The notes under the pieces are model-generated. The model had not been told where the DNA came from and did not search any database. It saw only the letters and a list, made by a program, of their open reading frames with translations. 64,000 nt of DNA. It comes from a bacterium (lineage in GTDB: Bacteria > Bacillota > Bacilli > Lactobacillales > Streptococcaceae). Location: contig CAJNBW010000001.1 of the NCBI GenBank assembly GCA_905221105.1, positions 62,001-126,000 on the forward strand, written 5' to 3'. Shown here piece after piece: positions 29,694-42,546 of this stretch. A program made the translations under genes and the position numbers. The number at the start of each line of letters is the position of its first letter. Position 1 is the stretch's first letter.

Positions 29694-30373
29694 TATCCTT
29701 CTAATGAAACAATCTTAACCTGATTTATATAAAAATTCTCGTCACATTGCCATAAAACCTCAGCCATATTTTTGTACGAAATGGACTTATCATGATCTGC
29801 TCTAATAGTAAGATTATAACCACTTTCATTCCTGTCCATGTCAATATTTAGATTATAAAATCCCTTCTGTTCAATGAGAATATTCAAGGTATCAATTGAA
29901 GGCTTATTGGTTACAAATCCAGTCATTCTGATATGGTAATGGGTATCGCTTTTCAAAAATTTAGAGCTACTTTTCTGAACAGAGACGACAATCAGACTGC
30001 AAAATAAGCCTAGAAAAGCAAATCCTGCACCAATTGCCATCCCAATCCCTGCAGTTGCCCAAATACCGGCTGCTGTGGTAATCCCACTGATTTTTTTATC
30101 CCTCATGAAAATAATACCACCACCAATGAAACTAATTCCACTGACAATTTGAGCCGCAACCCTAGAAGTATCATAATTAGGCGTATCCAAAAAAGCTTCC
30201 TTTGATAAAATCATCATTAAAGTTGCAGTTAAGGCAACCAAGATATGAGTCTTTCTCCCAGCCTGCTTGTGCTTGGACTTCCTTTCATAGCCAATGATAA
30301 AACCAGAAAAACAAGACAATAAAATGAGAATAATATGTCGGACTTCAATCGGTAGAGCTATCGTATCAAGCAT
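29693..30373 (-). CDS. MgtC/SapB family membrane protein
   Basis: 226 residues. The N-terminal 130 residues form four or five helices with the MgtC signature GYERKSKHKQAGRKTH, the RVAAQIVSGISFIGGG segment and ITTAAGIWATAGIGMAIG. The C-terminal 90 residues form a soluble ACT-like domain. MgtC proteins help bacteria survive low magnesium and inside phagocytes in some pathogens, partly by affecting ATP synthase; the function in streptococci is not established. Whether the atp operon 6 kb away is relevant is speculation. It stands alone, with a BOX element upstream. Confidence 0.88.
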   Translation of the reverse strand: MLDTIALPIEVRHIILILLSCFSGFIIGYERKSKHKQAGRKTHILVALTATLMMILSKEAFLDTPNYDTSRVAAQIVSGISFIGGGIIFMRDKKISGITTAAGIWATAGIGMAIGAGFAFLGLFCSLIVVSVQKSSSKFLKSDTHYHIRMTGFVTNKPSIDTLNILIEQKGFYNLNIDMDRNESGYNLTIRADHDKSISYKNMAEVLWQCDENFYINQVKIVSLEG

Positions 30374-30443
30374 TATTTCCCTCCTCTATCACTCATAATT
30401 TTATATTATAGTCCTAGTTATAACTTTTTTCAAGAGAATATAT

Positions 30444-30595
30444 TATACTCTTCGAAAATCTCTTCAAACCACGTCAACGTCTCCTTGCCGTATATATGTG
30501 ACTGACTTCGTCAGTCTTATCTATAACCTCAAAACAGTGCTTTGAGCAACCTGCGGCTAGTTTTCTAGTTTGCTCTTTGATTTTCATTGAGTATT
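30444..30595 (+). repeat. BOX element (boxA-boxB-boxC)
   Basis: 152 bases beginning TATACTCTTCGAAAATCTC and ending TTTTCATTGAGTATT, with the core CTTGCCGTATATATG and GACTTCGTCAGT. The size fits one boxA (59), one boxB (about 43) and one boxC (50). BOX elements are mobilisable, non-coding repeats of S. pneumoniae and relatives that fold into a stable stem when transcribed. It lies between the MgtC-family gene and the TPR gene terminator. Confidence 0.9.
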
Positions 30596-30618
30596 AGTTA
30601 AAAATGGTACTTTTTAAA

Positions 30619-30665
30619 ACAAAAAACCGCAGTTATCCTCTAGAGCCATAACTTGCAGTTTTCTG
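30619..30665 (-). terminator. Terminator of the AI-2E/TPR operon
   Basis: Minus-strand hairpin AACTGC.AGTTAT / ATAACTGC.GTT followed by six T. Confidence 0.75.
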
Positions 30666-30679
30666 TAATGTATAGATTT

Positions 30680-31909
30680 TTACAATCTCTCAAATAGTTC
30701 TTGCATTTGAACATCGTCTGGAACCAGTTTTAAGTAAGCTTGTGCATTGACTTTTGCTTCTTCAAAGTAGCCCAATTCACGCAATAGATAGATATAGTGT
30801 TCCAAAAATTCGGGATTATCCTTCAAATCTCCTTCCAACTCTTGGTAATGCTCATAGGCAGTATCCAAATCGTCCATTTCTTGATAAGAACGAGCAATCA
30901 TCCACTTGGTCAAAAGGTTTTCTGGCTCCTCGCTCTGCAAGTCTAGAATATCCTCATAACGCTCCTGCTCCAGATAAATAGTTGCCAAACGAAGCAAGAT
31001 TTCTTCTGTATCCTCAGCGTCTTCTTTTGCAGTAAGGAGATAATTTTCTGCTCCGCTAGCATCATGTAATTCATAAGAGAATTGTGAAGCAGCTAGCAAA
31101 AGGCGAGTTTCAAAGGGATTTTTCTCTAAGCCTTGCTTAGCAATGCGCAGGGCTTCTGCAACTTGATGTTCCTTATGTAAGGCCTGACTATACCCATACT
31201 CATAGCCTTCAAAGTCAGGAGAAATAGTATCAAGCTGCTTAAAGTAGAGGACAGCTTTTTGGTATTCTTCCTGATCAAAGTAAAGACTGGCTAACTCAAA
31301 AGCTGTTAAGTCATCGTATTCTAACTCCAGGGCTTTTTCTAAGAACTCCGTAGCCGTTTCAAATTTCCCTAACTGGGCATAGGCAAAGCCAATTCGTTGA
31401 TAGGTAGAAATGCCTGTTTGCTCATAAATTGAGCGATTATCTAACTGGGCATAGCCTTGAATAGCTTCTTGGTAATTTTCCAACTCACTATCCAACTCTG
31501 CCAAGCCCAATATCAAGAGAGGATCTTCTGAGTAAGTCAATGCCTCCAGCAATTTCTCACGCGCCACATCTGTCAAACCTTCCAGCTGGTAAAGGTCTGC
31601 CTTCAGAGCCAAAGCCGAAACATACCAGTCACTGTCAGCTTGAATTTCCTCTAGGTAAGCAAAGGCTTCTTCGATTTGACCATCCTCGCTAGCAATTGCT
31701 GCTAGATTTAGATGAACCTCTGGGAAATCCTCTACAATTTTCAGGTAAATTTCCTTAGCCTGAGGATAGAAACCAATTCCTTCTAGATAAGTGGCTAAAT
31801 CATAAAGAAGCTCACTCGAATCATTTTCTAAAGCTTTGGCAAAATAGTGCTCTGCCTTGGTTAAATCTTGCTCTTCCAAAGCCTGTAACATCTGTTGACT
31901 ATTGTTCAC
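30680..31909 (-). CDS. Tetratricopeptide repeat protein
   Basis: 409 residues made almost wholly of about eleven TPR units (A-x-x-x-Y pattern, for example AIQGYAQLDN, AVLYFKQLDT, ALEKNP). It is acidic, without signal peptide or membrane segment, and so cytoplasmic. TPR solenoids bind protein partners; the partner is not known here. The first 11 bases overlap the 3' end of the AI-2E family gene, so they form one operon. Related TPR proteins occur at this place in other mitis-group genomes as I recall, without a known function. Confidence 0.85.
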   Translation of the reverse strand: MNNSQQMLQALEEQDLTKAEHYFAKALENDSSELLYDLATYLEGIGFYPQAKEIYLKIVEDFPEVHLNLAAIASEDGQIEEAFAYLEEIQADSDWYVSALALKADLYQLEGLTDVAREKLLEALTYSEDPLLILGLAELDSELENYQEAIQGYAQLDNRSIYEQTGISTYQRIGFAYAQLGKFETATEFLEKALELEYDDLTAFELASLYFDQEEYQKAVLYFKQLDTISPDFEGYEYGYSQALHKEHQVAEALRIAKQGLEKNPFETRLLLAASQFSYELHDASGAENYLLTAKEDAEDTEEILLRLATIYLEQERYEDILDLQSEEPENLLTKWMIARSYQEMDDLDTAYEHYQELEGDLKDNPEFLEHYIYLLRELGYFEEAKVNAQAYLKLVPDDVQMQELFERL

Positions 31910-33065
31910 TCTTGACTTCCTCTCCCTCTAGTTCATATAGACCACTAACTACCTTATACCATTCAAAAATCGCCGAAATGACAACCTTAGCAGAAGCATA
32001 AACTGGAATACCGAGTAAAACTCCCCAAATACCAAACATAGATCCTGAAGTTAACAAGACAAAGAGAACATTAATGGGATGAATGTTTAATTGACTTCCC
32101 AAAATTAATGGAGACACAAAACGGCCTTCAATAGTTTGTTCTACGATAAAGACAATCACCACTTTCAACAGCATGACTGGCCCAGCAATCAAGCCCAGTA
32201 CTAGGGCAGGGAGCATAGCTAGGAAGCTACCCAAATAAGGAACCAGATTTAAAATACCAGCAGTAACACCCAGCGTAACTGCATAACGTAGACCGATAAT
32301 CTTGAAAAAGATGATAAACATTACTGCTACAATAATAGCCACTGTCACTTGCCCTCGAACATAGTTAGATAACTGTTGATTCACATCAGATAAAACTTGT
32401 CCTACTGGTTCTTTCAATTTTGTTGGCATGAATTGGGTCAAATAGTTACGCAAACCTTTCCCATCACGCAAGAGATAAAAGAGCATGAACGGAACGATAA
32501 TCAAGGCAACAATCACTTGAGATGCCCCGCTAATAAAGGCGCTCACCCAGTTGACTGCCTGAGATGAAACCTTACTTGCCCAAACTGTAGCCTGGCTAGA
32601 AAAATTGGTCAAAACTTGCTCTAACTGGGGTCTGAAATCATCTGGTAAACGCTTGGTTACCAAATCATCAATAACTCGATCAGCATCTTCAAGGTAGATT
32701 GGTACATTTCTTGCAAAGGTTAAAACCTGACGTTGTAGATTTGGAATGGCTACTGCCAAGCCCCAAATGATAAAGAGGGCGATGATGACAAAGACAATAC
32801 TAATGGCTATAACGCGATTGACTTTGTGTTTTTCCATCCAATCAACAATGGGATTCAACAAATAATATAGCAAACCAGATAAAATGACTGGTAACATCAC
32901 AACTGCCAAAAAGTCCAAAACAGGTGAAAATAGAAAACTAATCTTACTTAGAATAAAAAGATTGAGCCCCAATAATAAGGTTACCAAAAATACCGTGATG
33001 GCCTTGTTATCCAAAAACCACTTGAAAAACCAAGATAGGCTAAAATGTTTCTCTTTGTGCTCCAT
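31899..33065 (-). CDS. AI-2E/PerM family membrane protein
   Basis: 388 residues, about eight transmembrane helices in the layout of the AI-2 exporter (TqsA/YdiK) family: a paired N-terminal helix region, a central extracellular-looking helix-rich loop (about 105-190), and the C-terminal conserved LVPYLGSFLAMLP and ...GIPVYA segments. Family members export AI-2 or other small solutes, or act as sodium/proton antiporters; the substrate here is unknown. MtnN, which feeds AI-2 synthesis, is encoded elsewhere in the window but this does not prove a link. It is translationally coupled to the TPR gene. Confidence 0.8.
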   Translation of the reverse strand: MEHKEKHFSLSWFFKWFLDNKAITVFLVTLLLGLNLFILSKISFLFSPVLDFLAVVMLPVILSGLLYYLLNPIVDWMEKHKVNRVIAISIVFVIIALFIIWGLAVAIPNLQRQVLTFARNVPIYLEDADRVIDDLVTKRLPDDFRPQLEQVLTNFSSQATVWASKVSSQAVNWVSAFISGASQVIVALIIVPFMLFYLLRDGKGLRNYLTQFMPTKLKEPVGQVLSDVNQQLSNYVRGQVTVAIIVAVMFIIFFKIIGLRYAVTLGVTAGILNLVPYLGSFLAMLPALVLGLIAGPVMLLKVVIVFIVEQTIEGRFVSPLILGSQLNIHPINVLFVLLTSGSMFGIWGVLLGIPVYASAKVVISAIFEWYKVVSGLYELEGEEVKSEQ

Positions 33066-33091
33066 AAATACTTCCTTTCTATTGTTCTCTC

Positions 33092-33100
33092 ATTATACCA
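33092..33100 (-). promoter_or_regulatory. Extended -10 promoter of the AI-2E/TPR operon
   Basis: TGGTATAAT on the minus strand, 27 bases upstream of the start codon. The ribosome site is AAAGGAAG. Confidence 0.6.
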
Positions 33101-33120
33101 TTTTTGAATCAAAATAACTC

Positions 33121-33139
33121 TTTTTTAAAGTGCTTACAT
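33121..33139 (+). repeat. 19-bp direct repeat, copy 1
   Basis: TTTTTTAAAGTGCTTACAT, identical to 35274-35292. The two copies bracket the oligopeptide-binding gene together with its terminator and promoter. Confidence 0.85.
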
Positions 33140-33151
33140 GAAGACCGCGAC

Positions 33152-33179
33152 ATAAAAAATCCCCTCAAAAGAGGAGATT
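33152..33179 (-). terminator. Terminator of the oligopeptide-binding gene
   Basis: Minus strand AATCTCCTC/GAGGGGATT stem (one mismatch-like G-T) with a TTTT loop, then six T. Confidence 0.85.
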
Positions 33180-33182
33180 CGA

Positions 33183-35165
33183 TTAGTCTTGAATATGACG
33201 GTCTAAGTTCTTCTGATAATCAGCATTGGATTTGCCTTTTTCATCAGCAAATTTCTTGCGGAACTCATCCATTTCTTTAGAAGTGACAATCTTATCTTGG
33301 ATTTTAAGATATTTATAACTGTTATCGCCTGTTTTGTCACCAACCCAACCATCAGCACCAGTGCCTAATACTTTCTTTGTTACAAGCATTTGGGCACCGT
33401 CTGAGTGTACAGGAATAACTAGAGCACTATCTGTTAACCAAGCTTGAGCCTTAGCATATTTAGAATAACGTTTTTGCAGATCTGTTTTCTCACTGTTTGC
33501 GTCATCAATCAATTCTTTGTATTTATCCAATCCAACTGTTTTAAGGGCTGGATTGTCTGTTCCTGGTGCTACACCAAGAGAGCTGAGGAGACTTGGGCCA
33601 GATGTTGGATCAAATACATCTAGATAGGTTGATGGATCTGCATAATCCGGACTCCAACCACTATTAACATTAATGTCCCAATCAACATTATTATTTGATG
33701 TCGCTAGAACAGTCATGCTTCCCAATTCATCATCAGAAACCTGTTGAATGTCAACAAGTACATTTTCAGAGCCCATGGCTTCTTCAATTGATTGTTTATA
33801 AGACTGAGCTTGATGAATAAAATCTGTCTGAGTAGATGAAACTGGAAGATCTAAATGAATCGGAAACTGTACTCCATCAGCTTGAAGAGTTTTCTTAGCA
33901 GATTCAAACTTAGCCTTAGCCTTGTCTACATTATGAAGTGAATCTTGCGCATCATCCAGACTAACATCTTTCCAGACATTATCCAATTTATCCAATTCTG
34001 TCTTAGTAACTTGACCAAATGTTTGATCTCCTACTTGTACAAATGTTGGAGGAGTGAAACTTGTCCGTAACTTACGAGGCGCTACTTCATCTCCAAACAC
34101 CTGAGAAACAGCTGCTTTACGATCTGCAGCAAATGCCAAGGCTTGACGGAACTCTTTGTTTAAAAGTGCTTTCTTAGTAGAGGATTTTTCTACATCACTT
34201 GTTTTAGCAGTATGATTATATGACACACGATCAATATTAGTAGACATATAGAATACGCCACCTCTTTGTTGACCATATACAATATTATCCTTGTATTTTT
34301 CTTTTAGACGTTCATAGTTGGCAGAATTTTTAAAGAGTGGAGCAGCTGGATAATGTCCCTCATCAAAACCGCGTCCTAGAGAGTCTGCATCTTGACCATC
34401 AAAGAATGATAACTTGATATCATCAATAAAGACATTTTGCTTATCCCAATAATTTTGGTTTTTGGTCATTTCGATAGAAGACTTAGATGTAAGACCCTTG
34501 AGGAGATAAGGACCGTTGTAGAGAATGCTCGTAACATCAGTGGCCTTACCAAAATCATCTCCTTTAGAAGCTAAAAAGTCTTCGCTAATAGGAGCAAGAA
34601 CTCCCATTGTTGTCTTCGAATTCCAGAAAGATTCTGGATGATTCAAGGTATAAACAAGAGTATAATCATCTGTTGCTTTCACACCTACGGTTGAGAAATC
34701 TGTTGTTTTCCCATTTACATAGTCATCCAATCCTTTGATAGAATCCTGTACCAAATATAGTGCCTGTGATTTCTTATCTGCTGCATGCTTCAGACCTGCT
34801 ACAAAGTCCTGAGCCTTAACTTCACCATACTCCTCTCCCTCATTGGTATACCACTTGACACCCTGACGGATTTTATAGGTATAGGTCAAGCCATCTTTAG
34901 AAACAGTCCAATCTTCTGCAACTGATGGGACCAGATTCCCATATTGGTCATTTTCTAGTAGTCCATCAATGACATTACCAGTAATCTGTTTAGTGCTGAC
35001 ATTACCAGAAACTGTATAATCTAAAGTAACAGGATCTGATGTAAACACATAAGCATAATTCACTGGTCTAGTAGCATCTTTATTATCATTACCAGATGAA
35101 CACGCTGCTAGAACAGCAGTAGACAAAACGGCAATTCCAGTCGCTAAAAAAACTCGTTTTTTCAT
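33183..35165 (-). CDS. Ami/Ali-type oligopeptide-binding lipoprotein
   Basis: 660 residues. Signal peptide with lipobox LAAC (Cys at about 22), then an SBP_bac_5 peptide-binding fold: LLENDQYGNLVPSVAEDW, TYTYKIRQGVKWYT, and SPDYADPSTYLDVFDPTSG are characteristic of AmiA/AliA/AliB. In pneumococcus these lipoproteins hand peptides to the shared AmiCDEF permease, which feeds nutrition, competence and colonisation signalling; no permease genes are next to this one, as for AliB. It differs enough from AmiA, AliA and AliB as I remember them that I do not assign one. The start is the ATG at 35165 with AAGGAG 7 bases upstream. The gene is bracketed by a 19-bp direct repeat. Confidence 0.9.
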   Translation of the reverse strand: MKKRVFLATGIAVLSTAVLAACSSGNDNKDATRPVNYAYVFTSDPVTLDYTVSGNVSTKQITGNVIDGLLENDQYGNLVPSVAEDWTVSKDGLTYTYKIRQGVKWYTNEGEEYGEVKAQDFVAGLKHAADKKSQALYLVQDSIKGLDDYVNGKTTDFSTVGVKATDDYTLVYTLNHPESFWNSKTTMGVLAPISEDFLASKGDDFGKATDVTSILYNGPYLLKGLTSKSSIEMTKNQNYWDKQNVFIDDIKLSFFDGQDADSLGRGFDEGHYPAAPLFKNSANYERLKEKYKDNIVYGQQRGGVFYMSTNIDRVSYNHTAKTSDVEKSSTKKALLNKEFRQALAFAADRKAAVSQVFGDEVAPRKLRTSFTPPTFVQVGDQTFGQVTKTELDKLDNVWKDVSLDDAQDSLHNVDKAKAKFESAKKTLQADGVQFPIHLDLPVSSTQTDFIHQAQSYKQSIEEAMGSENVLVDIQQVSDDELGSMTVLATSNNNVDWDINVNSGWSPDYADPSTYLDVFDPTSGPSLLSSLGVAPGTDNPALKTVGLDKYKELIDDANSEKTDLQKRYSKYAKAQAWLTDSALVIPVHSDGAQMLVTKKVLGTGADGWVGDKTGDNSYKYLKIQDKIVTSKEMDEFRKKFADEKGKSNADYQKNLDRHIQD

Positions 35166-35196
35166 AGTCAAACTCCTTTGATAATTTGATAGATTT

Positions 35197-35205
35197 ATTA
35201 TAGCA
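35197..35205 (-). promoter_or_regulatory. Extended -10 promoter of the oligopeptide-binding gene
   Basis: TGCTATAAT on the minus strand with no good -35. Confidence 0.6.
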
Positions 35206-35273
35206 CTTTTAAAAAGAAAAGTAAGGAAAATAATCTCAATATTATTATATTTTCCAAAAAACCAATCAATTAT

Positions 35274-35292
35274 TTTTTTAAAGTGCTTACAT
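35274..35292 (+). repeat. 19-bp direct repeat, copy 2
   Basis: Identical to 33121-33139. It lies between the oligopeptide-binding gene promoter and the lactonase promoter. Confidence 0.85.
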
Positions 35293-35324
35293 CTAATTGG
35301 ATGTCTTTAATTGACTTGTTTTTG

Positions 35325-35333
35325 TGATATAAT
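35325..35333 (+). promoter_or_regulatory. Extended -10 promoter of the lactonase gene
   Basis: TGATATAAT, 28 bases upstream of the ATG. A TTGACT nearby (35311-35316) is only 11 bases from the -10 and so is not a usable -35. Confidence 0.6.
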
Positions 35334-35361
35334 AGTCTTATCTTTATGTAGAGGTAACCTT

Positions 35362-36375
35362 ATGAAAGAAACTGTTTATTTTGGAACTTATACACGTCGT
35401 ACTTCCCAAGGGATTTACAAGGCAGACTTTGATACAGAAACTGGTCAGCTTTCGAATCTAGAACTTTTTGCAGCTGAGCCAAGTCCAACCTACCTGGCAT
35501 TTGACCAACACCAACATCTATACACCGTTGGTAGTCAAGACGATAAAGGTGGGATTGCAGCCTATCAAACTGATGGAACTTTATTAAATCATGTCGTTGA
35601 AGAAGGAGCTCCCCACTGTTATGTTGCTGTTGATGAAAAGCGTGGTTTGGTATATGCTGCCAACTACCATAAAGGACAGGTACTTGTTTATAAACGTCAG
35701 GAAGATGGTAGTCTTCTACTTAGTGATGTGGATCAACACAGTGGCCAAGGTCCACATGAAAATCAAGCATCTCCTCACGTTCACTTTACAGACTTAACAC
35801 CAGACCACTATCTAGTGACCTGTGATTTGGGTACTGACCAAGTCATCACCTATGACCTTGATAAAGAAGGGAAATTATCTAAGCTCTATACCTACCATAG
35901 CCAGCCAGGAGCTGGTTCTCGCCATATCATTTTCCATAATCACTATAAAATCGCTTATCTGATTTGTGAACTCAATAGCACTATCGAGGTTTTAATTTAC
36001 GATGGTGTTGGTGAATTTGAACGCATGCAAGTCATTTCAACTCTACCAGACGGTTATGAAGACTTTAATGGAACCGCTGCTATTCGTCTCTCTAAAGATG
36101 GTAAATACCTCTACGCTTCTAACCGTGGTCATGATTCTATCGCAGTATATACAATCCTTGCGGACGGTAGCTTAGAGTTATTAGAAATCGTTCCAACACA
36201 TGGTAAGACTCCACGTGATTTTGATTTGACACCAGACCAAGAATTCCTTATTGCTGTCCATCAAGACTCTGACAATGCAACCGTCTTTAAACGCAATCCT
36301 GAAACTGGTCGTCTAGCAGAACTTTCCAACGACTTCCATGTTCCAGAAGCGGTCTGCATCAGTTTTGAACCTTAA
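35362..36375 (+). CDS. pgl: 6-phosphogluconolactonase (Pgl-type beta propeller)
   Basis: 337 residues. Lactonase family seven-bladed propeller (Pgl/YbhE type): MKETVYFGTYTRR at the start, YVAVDEKRGLVYAANYHKG, GPHENQASPHVHF, and YLYASNRGHDSIAVY. The expected reaction is hydrolysis of 6-phosphogluconolactone in the oxidative pentose phosphate pathway. The start is the ATG at 35362 with GAGGTAA 7 bases upstream; the frame is open further up to 35311 but that part is promoter sequence. Monocistronic, ending at a terminator shared with the convergent atp operon. Confidence 0.9.
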   Translation: MKETVYFGTYTRRTSQGIYKADFDTETGQLSNLELFAAEPSPTYLAFDQHQHLYTVGSQDDKGGIAAYQTDGTLLNHVVEEGAPHCYVAVDEKRGLVYAANYHKGQVLVYKRQEDGSLLLSDVDQHSGQGPHENQASPHVHFTDLTPDHYLVTCDLGTDQVITYDLDKEGKLSKLYTYHSQPGAGSRHIIFHNHYKIAYLICELNSTIEVLIYDGVGEFERMQVISTLPDGYEDFNGTAAIRLSKDGKYLYASNRGHDSIAVYTILADGSLELLEIVPTHGKTPRDFDLTPDQEFLIAVHQDSDNATVFKRNPETGRLAELSNDFHVPEAVCISFEP

Positions 36376-36383
36376 GAAAACAT

Positions 36384-36418
36384 AAAAAATGAACTTGGAA
36401 TTTTCAAGTTCATTTTTT
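36384..36418. terminator. Bidirectional terminator between pgl and the atp operon
   Basis: Perfect 14-bp stem AAAAAATGAACTTG with a 7-base loop; T runs on both strands. It lies two bases from the atpC stop. Confidence 0.92.
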
Positions 36419-36420
36419 TC

Positions 36421-36840
36421 TTATAGTCTATTTCCGACATTGATACGATTAATAGCACGTTGCAAAGCGATCTTAGCACGACGTTCTTGATCAATCAAGT
36501 TTTTTTCATGGGCTTCTTCGATTTCACGCTCTGCTCGAAGCTTGGCACGTTCTGCACGGCTAACATCGATATCACGAGCACGTTCTGCAGAATCCGCAAC
36601 GATTGTAATGATATCATTGGCAATTTCAATAACGCCTCCGTTTACTGCAATCCAGTTCACGTGATCTTCATCATCAATACGTTTTACCTTTACTTCATCA
36701 ACTGCTAAAACCGCAATCATATTTTCATGTCGTGGCAAGATCCCCATCTCACCATCCAGAGTTCGAACCGATACATAGCTGGCATGGTGATCATAGACGA
36801 GACCATCTGGTGTCACGATCTGGACAGTTAACTGAGCCAT
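36421..36840 (-). CDS. atpC: F-type ATP synthase subunit epsilon
   Basis: 139 residues. Central-stalk subunit that couples rotation of the c-ring to F1 and inhibits ATP hydrolysis. N-terminal beta-sandwich ([32 protein letters not shown]) followed by a two-helix C-terminal hairpin rich in A/E/R. Last gene of the operon; its stop is just before a strong terminator. Confidence 0.96.
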   Translation of the reverse strand: MAQLTVQIVTPDGLVYDHHASYVSVRTLDGEMGILPRHENMIAVLAVDEVKVKRIDDEDHVNWIAVNGGVIEIANDIITIVADSAERARDIDVSRAERAKLRAEREIEEAHEKNLIDQERRAKIALQRAINRINVGNRL

Positions 36841-36850
36841 AGATCACCTC

Positions 36851-38266
<1,416 letters not shown>

Positions 38267-38342
38267 CTATTCTATATAAGATACTGTCGGTTCCTAGCTC
38301 AACTAGGTCCTAAGTTCATTTTCATACGAGCTGGACTAGTGC

Positions 38343-39221
38343 CTATTCTAAAGCACTAGCTCCTGCTACGATTTCTGTAATTTCTTGTGTAATCGCCGCC
38401 TGTCTGGCACGGTTATACTGAATTGTCAAATCATTGATGACTTTTTTAGCATTATCTGTCGCTGTTTGCATAGCTGTCATACCTGCAGCATTTTCAGCTG
38501 TCTTGGCATCGATAATGGCACCGTAAATCATACTTTCTGCAAACTGAGGTAGCAACTGCTCCAAAATTTCTTCTCGGCTGGTTTCCAATTCAAAGGTCAA
38601 GCTGTAACTGTCGTCCGCTTCTTTTGGATCCAAGTCAACAATCGGAAGCATTTGCTCCACACGCATTTGACTGGTTAGCGTATTGACATGGTGGTTGTAG
38701 CAGACATAAAGCTCATCAAAGAGCTCATTTTGATACATTTCAACAGTTTTTGAAATAATCTTACGAACTTCATCAAAGCTAGGTTGGTCTGCCAAGCCAC
38801 GTAGTTCATAAAGTGGTTGAATACCGCGAGCCTTAAAGAAATCAGCTCCCATTCCACCGATACAGATCATTTCAAATCCTTTACCGTCTGGATGGTATTC
38901 TTCTTTCAACTCCATAACAGCTTTCAAAATAGAAGAATTATAACCTCCAACCAAACCGCGGTCTGAAGTAATGACGATATAGCCTGTCTTCTTAACTGGA
39001 CGACTAATCAACATTGGATTGGTTGAACCACCAGCTCCATTACCATGAAGGATATCTGTCAAAAGTTTACGAACCTTCTGAGCGTAAACTTGGAAGTTGC
39101 GAGCAGCTTCTTCAGAGCGGCCTAGTTTAGCAGCTGATACCATCTGCATGGCATTAGTGATTTGACTCGTATTTTTTGTTGAGGCGATTTTTGTTTTAAT
39201 ATCATTTAGAGATACTGCCAT
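38343..39221 (-). CDS. atpG: F-type ATP synthase subunit gamma
   Basis: 292 residues. Rotary central-stalk subunit. N-terminal coiled-coil helix ([29 protein letters not shown]), a central Rossmann-like region, and the C-terminal helix ending in [16 protein letters not shown] that penetrates the alpha3-beta3 ring. An 85-base gap separates it from atpD, the longest in the operon; I see no promoter in it. Confidence 0.97.
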   Translation of the reverse strand: MAVSLNDIKTKIASTKNTSQITNAMQMVSAAKLGRSEEAARNFQVYAQKVRKLLTDILHGNGAGGSTNPMLISRPVKKTGYIVITSDRGLVGGYNSSILKAVMELKEEYHPDGKGFEMICIGGMGADFFKARGIQPLYELRGLADQPSFDEVRKIISKTVEMYQNELFDELYVCYNHHVNTLTSQMRVEQMLPIVDLDPKEADDSYSLTFELETSREEILEQLLPQFAESMIYGAIIDAKTAENAAGMTAMQTATDNAKKVINDLTIQYNRARQAAITQEITEIVAGASALE

Positions 39222-39236
39222 CTGACACCTCTATTC

Positions 39237-41292
<2,056 letters not shown>

Positions 41293-41293
<1 letters not shown>

Positions 41294-41787
41294 TAAGCTT
41301 CTCCTAGCTGATCGATATACTGATCAATGAGTTCTTTATGGGCATGACCGTCAAGGTTTTGTGAGATGATTTTACCAGCCAAGCTGATTGTCAAATCTGC
41401 TACCTCACCCTTAACGCTTTGTAAAGCTTCAGCTTTGTTTTGAGCAATTTCTTGGTTTGCTTTTTCTTTTAAGCGTCCTGCTTCTAGTTTAGCATCTGCT
41501 AAAATACTAGCCTTACTTTTCTCAGCTGTTTCTTTCGCATTCTCAATGATTGTCTTAGCTTCTTTACGGCTACCAGCCAATTCATCTTCGCGTTTTTGAG
41601 CCAATACTTCTGCTTTTTGACGTGCTTCTTCAGCTCTGTCAATATCTGAAGCAATTTTTTCAGCTCTTTCTTCGAAAATGCTTGTAATATTAGACCATGC
41701 AAATTTTTTAATCAAGACTAGCAAAAGGATAAAAGAGCCAGCGATTAAAATAAAATTACCAATTAATTCACCTACTGTTACGTGCAT
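41293..41787 (-). CDS. atpF: F-type ATP synthase subunit b
   Basis: 164 residues. Peripheral stalk: one N-terminal transmembrane helix (residues about 8-27) followed by a long charged coiled-coil with heptad-like A/E/K pattern to residue about 140. Dimerises and holds F1 static. It begins 13 bases after atpB. Confidence 0.96.
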
Positions 41788-41800
41788 CAGTTACTCCTTT

Positions 41801-42514
41801 CTACTCTTCATCATTAATTTTATTTCCTAGGTACATAGAGGATAATAGTGTAAAGACATAGGCCTGTACACAAGAAATGAACACAGAAAATGCAGTCCAA
41901 ACTAAGTTTGTCCCAAATGCGATTGGATACCAAAAAATAGCCTGATGTGAAAGTACAAGAAGCAAGCTTGTCATTACTTCACCTGCAAAGATATTCCCAA
42001 AAATCCGCAAAGCAAGAGAAAGGAAATTCGTGACTTCTTCAAGTAGATTCATCGGTGTCATAAATGCAGGAGTTACAAAACCTTTGAGGTATTGTTTAAT
42101 CCCACGACGACGAATCCCCTCAATGTGCGCCATCACAATAATACAGAAAGACAAGACAAGGTCAAATGAAAGATTTGCAGTTGGCGATGTCCAAAGGTTT
42201 GTTCCATCTGTTGTTTGAAGTTTAGCCATCAAACCAAGATTATTGGCGATGACCATAAAAAGAAATAAGCATAAGTAAAAGAGTGAGTAATCTTTCATGT
42301 AGTGGGAACCAAGGTTAGGTTCTGTAAATCCAATTACAAAATCATAAAGATACTCTAGTACATTTTGTTTACCTTTGGGTTTCAAGGTCATATTACGACT
42401 TGCCCAATAGATAAATGCAAAAATCAGAAACACAGACAGCAAAGTCAAGGCTGTCAAAGTTAAATCAAAGGTAACAGGACCAATATTGATGGTTGGATTG
42501 ATACTTTCTTCCAT
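41801..42514 (-). CDS. atpB: F-type ATP synthase subunit a
   Basis: 237 residues, about five or six transmembrane helices. Proton-channel subunit facing the c-ring. The essential Arg is seen in [15 protein letters not shown], and the last helices carry the usual polar Gln/His residues. It begins 32 bases downstream of atpE. Confidence 0.96.
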   Translation of the reverse strand: MEESINPTINIGPVTFDLTLTALTLLSVFLIFAFIYWASRNMTLKPKGKQNVLEYLYDFVIGFTEPNLGSHYMKDYSLFYLCLFLFMVIANNLGLMAKLQTTDGTNLWTSPTANLSFDLVLSFCIIVMAHIEGIRRRGIKQYLKGFVTPAFMTPMNLLEEVTNFLSLALRIFGNIFAGEVMTSLLLVLSHQAIFWYPIAFGTNLVWTAFSVFISCVQAYVFTLLSSMYLGNKINDEE

Positions 42515-42546
42515 CTAACATTCTCCCTTCTCCAATTTATATTTCG

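Noticed and set aside
35221..35270. CodY-box-like TTTTTTGGAAAAT upstream of the oligopeptide-binding gene
   Set aside because: About five mismatches to the 15-base consensus in very AT-rich sequence; too weak to report as a feature.
35311..35361. N-terminal extension of the lactonase (MTCFCDIIV...)
   Set aside because: This part overlaps the promoter and has no ribosome site; the ATG at 35362 gives the family start MKETVYFGTYT with GAGG before it.
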